Origin: Tritrichomonas foetus
Taxonomy: Eukaryota; Parabasalia; Tritrichomonadida; Tritrichomonadidae
Assembly (NCBI GenBank): GCA_001839685.1
Contig: MLAK01001169.1
Location: forward strand, 6,257 to 29,181
DNA: 22,925 nucleotides
Direction: 5' to 3'
Part shown: piece after piece, positions 17,864-22,925 of the stretch
How the letters are laid out: each line of letters begins with the position of its first letter
How positions within the stretch are numbered: position 1 is the stretch's first letter
Made by a program: the position numbers and the translations under genes
Notes under the pieces: generated by a model
The model's input: only the letters and a program-made list of their open reading frames with translations
Database searches by the model: none
What the model was told of the DNA's origin: nothing

Positions 17864-19171
17864 ATGAATATCTTATTCTTCCTCTTATCCTTCTCATTTT
17901 CCAAAACGCGATATGGAATTATGATCGATGCTGGAAGTTCTGGCACTCGTGCCCATATTTACACCTGGAAATCAACCAAAGATATTCCTAACGTACAACC
18001 AGCCCCAGCAAATGGCTCCAAACCATGGCTAATCAAAATCAAAATCCCACTCGCAAGTGCCGCCAAAAACATGTCACTTATTGACACAATTTTCAAACAA
18101 GTTATTATATACGCCTCAGAACGAATTCCTGCCGCCTATCTCGAAAAAACACGAATATACGTTTATGCGACAGCCGGTATGCGACTTTTGAGCGACATCG
18201 ATCAAGAAATCGTTATCAATAAAACTTTCGATTATTTAACCGCGCATTCGCCATTCAAAGTCAAAAGGAAAAACGTTAGAGTTATCGACGGCATTGAAGA
18301 AGGCATTTTCGGCTGGCTTTCCGTTAATCATTTATTAGGAAATTTCATCAACAAAAAACCAACGGTTGGCGCCCTCGATATGGGTGGTGCATCTTTCCAG
18401 ATCGCTCTTGAAGTTGGCGCCAAGGAAAAGCCGTTACAGGTTGTTTCTGTTGGATCCAAAAGAATTCCAATGTATTCATACTCCTATCTTGGTTATGGTG
18501 CAAACGAAGCTCTCAAATCACTAACTAGGTCACTTTATGCTATTACGCCATCAACCGTCCAAACCTTTGAGCATCCCTGCTATCCAAAAGGCTACAAGAA
18601 TACCTACAAAGACAGAAATTTCATTGGAACTGGTGATTTTGAGAAGTGCTCCACACTCACTGAACAAATTATGCTTCAAGCCACTTCATTCTCTTCTATC
18701 AATGTTCCATCACTTTCAACAACAAATGAATTTGTTGCAATGGCTTCTTTTTACTATGCCAACACTTTCCTCAAGCTCTCTGAGACTTCTTCTCTTGCCG
18801 AATTAAAGGATGCCTCCACTAAATTCTGCGCAACCGAATGGAATGAGATTATAAAGACGAATGAAGATAATGAATTCACTAGTACCTATTGCTGGTATTC
18901 AATTTATCAATGGAATGTTTTATCTAAAGGTTACCATTTTGAAGACGGAAAGACAAAAGTTGCAAAATTGGATGAAATAAATGGTGCTGAACTCTCCTGG
19001 ACAATCGGAGCAATGCTAAGTCACGTGGCAGAGATTGAAATTGATGAAGAACCGAATATTGCATATCCTGTTCTTATTGCGGCGAATATTTTTGCTTTTT
19101 TGATCCTCCTTCCGATCTACGCAATCAGCGAGAGGCGAAGGAAGGCACCACGGAGATACAGTATGAAGTAA
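17864..19171 (+). CDS. GDA1/CD39-family nucleoside triphosphate diphosphohydrolase (apyrase)
   Basis: The 435-residue enzyme contains all five apyrase conserved regions: ACR1 IDAGSSGTRAHIY (21-33), ACR2 YATAGMR (101-107), ACR3 IEEGIFGW (144-151; Glu146 as catalytic base), ACR4 GALDMGGAS (169-177) and an ACR5-like SWTIGAML (378-385). A hydrophobic N-terminus (residues 1-14) acts as signal peptide or anchor. One C-terminal span (about 399-421) is followed by a basic tail (SERRRKAPRRYSMK). It should hydrolyse nucleoside tri- and diphosphates on the luminal or extracellular face. At the surface it would support purine salvage, which trichomonads depend on because they cannot make purines; in the Golgi it would support glycosylation. 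Cysteines between 239 and 343 probably form disulphides. The stop (TAAAG) overlaps a UAAA polyadenylation signal. The first half is GC-richer than the second. Confidence 0.92.
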   Translation: MNILFFLLSFSFSKTRYGIMIDAGSSGTRAHIYTWKSTKDIPNVQPAPANGSKPWLIKIKIPLASAAKNMSLIDTIFKQVIIYASERIPAAYLEKTRIYVYATAGMRLLSDIDQEIVINKTFDYLTAHSPFKVKRKNVRVIDGIEEGIFGWLSVNHLLGNFINKKPTVGALDMGGASFQIALEVGAKEKPLQVVSVGSKRIPMYSYSYLGYGANEALKSLTRSLYAITPSTVQTFEHPCYPKGYKNTYKDRNFIGTGDFEKCSTLTEQIMLQATSFSSINVPSLSTTNEFVAMASFYYANTFLKLSETSSLAELKDASTKFCATEWNEIIKTNEDNEFTSTYCWYSIYQWNVLSKGYHFEDGKTKVAKLDEINGAELSWTIGAMLSHVAEIEIDEEPNIAYPVLIAANIFAFLILLPIYAISERRRKAPRRYSMK

Positions 19172-19763
19172 AGTTATTAAAAATCTATACATATTTAATT
19201 CAAACCATTAATTATATTTTTTCTTTTATTTTATTTTGTATCGATGATCGAAAGAAAAAAAGAAAGAATAGAAAGAATAGAAATAAAGAATAGAAAGAAA
19301 AAAGAAAGAAAGAAAGAGTAGAAAGAAAGAAAGAATAGAAAGAAAGTCAAGATTATAATATTCTTTATTCGTATTCTTACATCAACAATATTCAATTTGT
19401 TTTGCTCAACCTGTATTCGGAATCTACAGCATTTTCATCAATCAAGATTTTAGATAACAGATAAATCATGTTTCCACATTTTCATTCTGAAAATGGCAAA
19501 TAGTATACACATATGATTTGAAATAATCTGTGAAAAAATTGAATAAGCTGAAGCTTCGCAAATGCTAAATATCGATATTACAAAACCTAATTTTCAATAA
19601 ATTGGAGACTCCAATGAGTATTCCATGTTTCCTTTTGGAAATCGTGATTTTTGGGTTTGCAGAAAAAAACGAAAACAAGTTATTTGAATTTGGAATATAA
19701 TAGCGTTTATTTAAACGGATAAGCGAATTGTTGGTCGAAAATTTCAGTTGCTACCATTATTCT
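19172..19763. other. Gap between convergent genes with simple repeat
   Basis: Spacer of about 590 bases between the 3' ends of the NTPDase gene (+) and the RS/RD-rich gene (-). It contains the purine-rich GAAA tract listed separately, preceded by a pyrimidine-rich stretch (about 19217-19238). No gene is supported. Confidence 0.55.
19250..19346. repeat. Purine-rich (GAAA)n-type microsatellite
   Basis: About 97 bases of almost uninterrupted purine on the + strand, made of GAAA units with GAATA variants (gaaagaatagaaagaatag style), broken only by isolated T. Such tracts can adopt triplex (H-DNA) structure. It lies between two convergent gene ends. Confidence 0.9.
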
Positions 19764-20066
19764 TTATTTTTTGCTGTCAAGCAAAATCTTTAATTGGTAG
19801 TCGGCAGCAGTTCCTTTGATACCGTTCTTTTCGAGGAGACCGTTAACAACAAACGCTGGGAAGTCGACATTGTATGAAGTTTTGAAAGGAAGCTTGTTCT
19901 TTTGCTCTTTCTTTGTTGATTTTCTGTCTGAATCGTCGCTTCGCTTCTCGCGGCGAGTTCTTTCTTTGCTATCGCGCTTTCTATCACTACGGCGTTCTCT
20001 GTCTCTGTCATCATCTCTCCTTTTGCTGCTACGGCGGTCGTCGGAATCAGAATCGGATCTTCCCAT
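19764..20066 (-). CDS. RS/RD-rich small protein, probably nuclear
   Basis: From the ATG at 20064-20066 the product has 100 residues. The first 57 are almost entirely Arg, Asp, Ser, Glu and Lys (MGRSDSDSDDRRSSKRR…), as in RS/RD domains of splicing and RNA-processing factors. Residues about 58-100 form a compact, more hydrophobic segment (KTSYNVDFPAFVVNGLLEKN and following) that I do not recognise. A role with the spliceosome is plausible but unproven; trichomonads have few introns yet keep a spliceosome. The frame extends upstream to an ATG at 20181-20183, but those 39 residues are hydrophobic and unlike the rest, so the inner start is preferred. A near-Inr ACATTAA lies just before it. The stop codon overlaps TAAA. 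Confidence 0.65.
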   Translation of the reverse strand: MGRSDSDSDDRRSSKRRDDDRDRERRSDRKRDSKERTRREKRSDDSDRKSTKKEQKNKLPFKTSYNVDFPAFVVNGLLEKNGIKGTAADYQLKILLDSKK

Positions 20067-20084
20067 TTTTAATGTCAAAACCGT

Positions 20085-20118
20085 TGAGACCAAAAAAAAG
20101 GAAATATAAACGGTCTCA
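20085..20118. promoter_or_regulatory. Short inverted repeat upstream of the RS/RD gene
   Basis: tgagacc (20085-20091) and ggtctca (20112-20118) are perfect reverse complements separated by 20 bases, 18-52 bases upstream of the RS/RD gene start and within the 255-base divergent spacer to the next gene. It might be a protein-binding site; there is no further support. Confidence 0.3.
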
Positions 20119-20321
20119 GAAAAAAATATATCTTTTTGATAATATATATGGTCATTTAATATCCATCGAGAATATTGAGACACTTAACGATTTAAAAAGT
20201 TTATCATTAATTCCCCAAAATTCATAAATTTTCAGTATTTATTTGGCTTTATTTTCTGTGAATTAGACCATATTAAAAGCGAAAAAGTTGGCATTTTAAA
20301 ACTCCTATTTATCAATTTGTC

Positions 20322-20813
20322 ATGCAGGAAGTGAAATCTAATCAAATCATACTCGACGCAATAAATACCATCGAAAAACTAACCAACGACTTTCCCGAGC
20401 ATAGAACCGTTATCATCGACCGCCTATCACGTTTACATAGTATATTAGTCAATCCCCCGACGACTGCAGATCCAGCATCAATCGAAAATCTGGATCCAGC
20501 AAAGACAGCAAACGAGCTAGAAAGGAAAAGGGTTGATAGTCGATTAAAAGGATTTTCAGTACGCGAAAGTGCAGCATGGAAAGAGATATGTAAAAGATTT
20601 GGACCAAATCTCAACCAAACAGAGCTTCTTTCTTTGGCAGAGGTGATCGCTAAACAGGCAAATTTGAAGGTCGACAGAGAAGCCAAAAGAAGGAAGGAAG
20701 TCCTTATTAAATGGTATGAAGAAAATTTGACTGAAGTGATGGAGTACCTTCCTTATGTCGTTCTTCAGGACAGTGAAGGGAGAAATGTTTGTGGTGAAGA
20801 ATGTGAAGAATAG
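20322..20813 (+). CDS. Uncharacterised 163-residue helical protein
   Basis: I do not recognise this family with confidence. The protein has no signal peptide or membrane span. Residues about 1-45 form an amphipathic helix region and about 60-85 a charged linker (NELERKRVDSRLKGFSVRES). Residues about 85-150 are the best-ordered part (AAWKEICKRFGPNLNQTELL, then SLAEVIAKQANLKVDREAKR followed by RKEVLIKWYEENLTEVMEYL). Tryptophans, a basic helix and a following acidic helix suggest a small helical domain that might bind nucleic acid or protein. It ends in acidic and Cys residues (CGEECEE). The ATG is preceded by TCAATTTG, close to but not matching the Inr consensus. Composition is coding-like and distinct from the flanks, so the gene is likely real. 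Confidence 0.65.
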   Translation: MQEVKSNQIILDAINTIEKLTNDFPEHRTVIIDRLSRLHSILVNPPTTADPASIENLDPAKTANELERKRVDSRLKGFSVRESAAWKEICKRFGPNLNQTELLSLAEVIAKQANLKVDREAKRRKEVLIKWYEENLTEVMEYLPYVVLQDSEGRNVCGEECEE

Positions 20814-21375
20814 AGTACCAATGATTCAAGTTGGCTGATTTTTTTATTTTTGAATAAATGTGCGCATGTGCTGGCTTTATTTTCTGCTTTTAAATTTTAA
20901 TATATTTCTTTAGGGTGGCTTTCGGGGAAATGAACTTCATCGAAAAAAAAAATGGAAAATGTAACCATGTCTTTGTCAATTATTTTTCTGTTAGATAATG
21001 ATTTTTAGAGTCTAACTTAGCATGATATATGGGTTACGCCTATATGTCACTATTATGCACACCTCCAGAAGATCACCTAGAGTCAAAAAGGTTGAAATAC
21101 TCTGAACCCAGAATCACATTTATTTGTCAATTATTGTCACAGAGGACTTCTAGAAGAGGGGATATAATAATTCATATCTAATCATAAGTAAAAATAATCA
21201 ATTATCTAATGTTATTATTCTCATAGTTTTTTTCCCAATAGGTTTGTTCTTCATGATGTTGAGTTATTTTGTGATCAAATTGAGGAGAAATATAGCCAGC
21301 AAATAACGTTTCAGAACTTTACGTGAAATAAAATGAATTAAAGTATCAAAATCCATAGAAATTTAGTAATGATTT

Positions 21376-21403
21376 GAAAAAGTGAAATATTATTCACTTT
21401 TTC
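21376..21403. repeat. 11-bp perfect hairpin
   Basis: gaaaaagtgaa (21376-21386) and ttcactttttc (21393-21403) are exact reverse complements with a 6-base loop. The right arm contains TCACTTT, an Inr-like sequence, but no start codon lies close downstream. Confidence 0.65.
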
Positions 21404-21895
21404 TATCATTTTCTATCCTACATTTTTAATATTAATCACAGTTATCCTTCTGGTGGTATTAAAACGCATGGAATTTCTGTATTGATGAATCAATAATTAA
21501 TTTTATAAATTTTTCAAAACCATTTATTATTTGTTAGTAATTTAAACGCTAATTAATGCTGATATTATGATTGATTGGTCAGATATTTATATTTTATTTG
21601 GTTGAAAAAATATTTTTATAATATACAGATTTTTCATGCTATAAATAGACATCTTTATGATGCCAACAGTAATTTTTGAATAATTATGATTAAAATAATA
21701 TATAAAAATCTAGTTTTTATTCTCTCTGCCAAGGGAAACACTAGGAAGAAATTTTGAAAGAATTGAAAAAGTTCAAAGATGGAGACATTTAAAGATTCAA
21801 TTTATTCAAATATTATCAACGTGTTTTGAATCATATTGAATTACAACATACAATTTTTTTTCAATTACTCTGGTCAATTGCATTGAATACTAACT

Positions 21896-21902
21896 TCACT
21901 TT
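21896..21902 (+). promoter_or_regulatory. Initiator (Inr) element of rpiB
   Basis: TCACTTT matches TCAYWWW. With its A at 21898 as transcription start, the leader is about 14 bases before the 21912 ATG. Confidence 0.65.
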
Positions 21903-21911
21903 TTTCGTCAA

Positions 21912-22352
21912 ATGAAGATTGCTTTTGCCTGTGATCACGGAGGCTTCGACTACAAAGACAAAGTCATCGCACAAATCAAAGCGCTCGGACATGAAGTCAT
22001 CGACTTTGGCTGCAACGGCCCAGAAAGCATCGATTATCCAGATTTCGCAGAACCCGCCGCCCGCGCCGTCGCCGAAGGTAAAGCAGACCGTGGAGTCCTC
22101 ATCTGCGGAACAGGAATCGGAATTTCAATCGCCGCAAACAAAGTGAAGGGAATCCGATGTGCAGTCGTCCACGATCACCTCACTACGGAGCTCACACGCC
22201 AACACAATAACGCTAACATGATCGCTTTTGGCGCCAGAATCATCGGAATCGAAGTAGCCCTCGACTGCGTCAGAACATTCCTCAGCACAGAATTCCAGGG
22301 AGGCCGCCATGAAGCACGCGTGGCAAAGATTCATGCTATTGAGAATAAATAA
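21912..22352 (+). CDS. rpiB: Ribose-5-phosphate isomerase B (RpiB/LacAB family)
   Basis: The 146-residue protein has the length and motifs of type B ribose-5-phosphate isomerases: ACDHGGF (6-12), SIDYPDFA (39-46), the active-site loop ICGTGIGISIAANK (64-77) with catalytic Cys65 and Thr67, RQHNNANMIAFG (96-107) with His98, and FQGGRHEARV (128-137). It interconverts ribose 5-phosphate and ribulose 5-phosphate in the cytosolic pentose phosphate pathway, feeding nucleotide synthesis. This type is bacterial; eukaryotes such as animals and plants use the unrelated RpiA, so an ancient transfer from bacteria is likely. Codon use is among the most GC-rich in the window, especially at third positions, consistent with high expression. 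The end (GAGAATAAATAAG) contains UAAA overlapping the stop region. An Inr-like box supports the start. Confidence 0.95.
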   Translation: MKIAFACDHGGFDYKDKVIAQIKALGHEVIDFGCNGPESIDYPDFAEPAARAVAEGKADRGVLICGTGIGISIAANKVKGIRCAVVHDHLTTELTRQHNNANMIAFGARIIGIEVALDCVRTFLSTEFQGGRHEARVAKIHAIENK

Positions 22353-22925
22353 GTGATTTAAGTATATTTATTGATTTTTTCATGTCTTCTTTGGGCTGAA
22401 TTCATTGAAATACCCATTTTGTGATGTGTTTGGTGTTTGGCTCTTCATGAGGAAAGAAATATATAAAAACATAACCTTAGAATATTATTTTTTTTTTCGT
22501 GAACTAATTATATTGTTTTCTTGTTTCTTCTGAAATATTTTCGCAAATAAAACTGAATAGTTTTGTGCCTCCAAAATTACCAAACAATATTCATACATAA
22601 ACATTCATATTTATTTTCGAGAATAGTTAGTGTTTTTGACTAAGTTTGAGAAAAAAGGAGAATTTGCATGGTCATAATCACTTTATATTGTTCGAAGGTT
22701 AAAATTTGGTCACTCATTGTGGAAAATATGTGTGAAATTTAGGTTCAATAATACCTCAATAAACGATCAATGATGAAATAGTTTCAAATGCTTCATTCTT
22801 TCATGTAATTAACTGAACATGCCTGAAAAATTAATTTATATATATATAATTGGTTCATTACGAAAATTTAAATATTCCGAAAAAATCAAGGTATTTAATT
22901 CCCTCCTATATGAAAGGTTTACAAA
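22353..22925. other. AT-rich right flank without gene
   Basis: Noncoding sequence to the end of the window, with poly-T runs (about 22487-22497) and a short TA run (about 22838-22849). No gene, RNA or structured repeat is recognised. Confidence 0.5.

Larger units (their letters stand above)
20814..21911. other. Long AT-rich intergenic region
   Basis: About 1.1 kb without a supported gene on either strand. It contains an 11-bp hairpin (21376-21403, listed separately) and a slightly less AT-rich patch (about 21025-21165) with small repeated elements (cctccagaag and cttctagaagagg) but no tRNA A or B box. Its right end holds the RpiB promoter. Confidence 0.5.

Noticed and set aside
20067..20183. 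N-terminal extension of the RS/RD protein from the ATG at 20181-20183
   Set aside because: The 39 residues are hydrophobic and aromatic, unlike the rest, and the spacer DNA looks noncoding; the inner start is preferred.
21030..21108. Possible tRNA or small structured RNA (gggtt…aaccc ends and a GGTTGAAAT segment)
   Set aside because: No A box, no proper T loop and no cloverleaf pairing could be drawn.
21888..21914. Intron acceptor with ACTAAC branch site upstream of rpiB
   Set aside because: The trichomonad acceptor ACTAACACACAG is not matched, no GTAYGT donor fits, and the rpiB start is fully explained by the Inr and ATG.

Overview
The window looks like nuclear DNA of a parabasalid protist (trichomonad), most likely a Tritrichomonas-type genome. 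This is inferred from four things. The DNA is very AT-rich, with compact, apparently intronless genes on both strands. The gene content is typical of trichomonads: a giant multi-pass protein with a cyclase-like tail, a DUF3447-type ankyrin gene, a beta-helix surface protein, and an M60/TCAF-like protein. Core eukaryotic genes are present (longin R-SNARE, Sec24, PH-AGC kinase, NTPDase). Initiator-like TCAYWWW boxes lie 6-14 bases ahead of three start codons. No rRNA, tRNA, CRISPR array, insertion sequence or intact transposon was recognised. Three ambiguous bases occur near 362-370.

Layout: 1-1306 has no intact gene. It holds a 19-bp perfect inverted repeat (499-608) and what may be a decayed coding fragment (about 662-838). 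A 1.4k-residue membrane protein follows (+, 1307-5491), ending in a PAS-like and a class III cyclase-like domain that has lost its metal-binding residues; no ATG is available at its 5' end. Next are a secreted or surface beta-helix protein with one membrane span (+, 5609-6706), a broken ankyrin gene (-, 6961-7926), a doubtful 63-codon frame (+, 7953-8144), a VAMP7-like R-SNARE (-, 8159-8821), an N-acylated M60/TCAF-like protein (+, 9499-11682), a Sec24 COPII coat subunit (-, 11981-14116), a coiled-coil protein (+, 14600-15565), an Akt/RAC-like PH-kinase (-, 15895-17238), a GDA1/CD39 apyrase (+, 17864-19171), an RS/RD-rich small protein (-, 19764-20066), an unrecognised 163-residue protein (+, 20322-20813) and ribose-5-phosphate isomerase B (+, 21912-22352).

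The genes do not form an operon or a single pathway. Several bear on membrane traffic and the cell surface (R-SNARE, Sec24, PH-kinase, NTPDase, beta-helix protein, acylated TCAF-like protein), but in a trichomonad this may be chance.

Points most worth attention are the apparently catalytically dead cyclase domain with a missing 5' end, the acylated M60-like protein with a broken HExxH motif, the in-frame TGA in the ankyrin gene, a marked 5'-GC to 3'-AT gradient inside several genes on both strands, the purine/pyrimidine repeat tracts between convergent gene ends, and the long inverted repeat near the left edge. I did not find a clearly novel multi-gene system.
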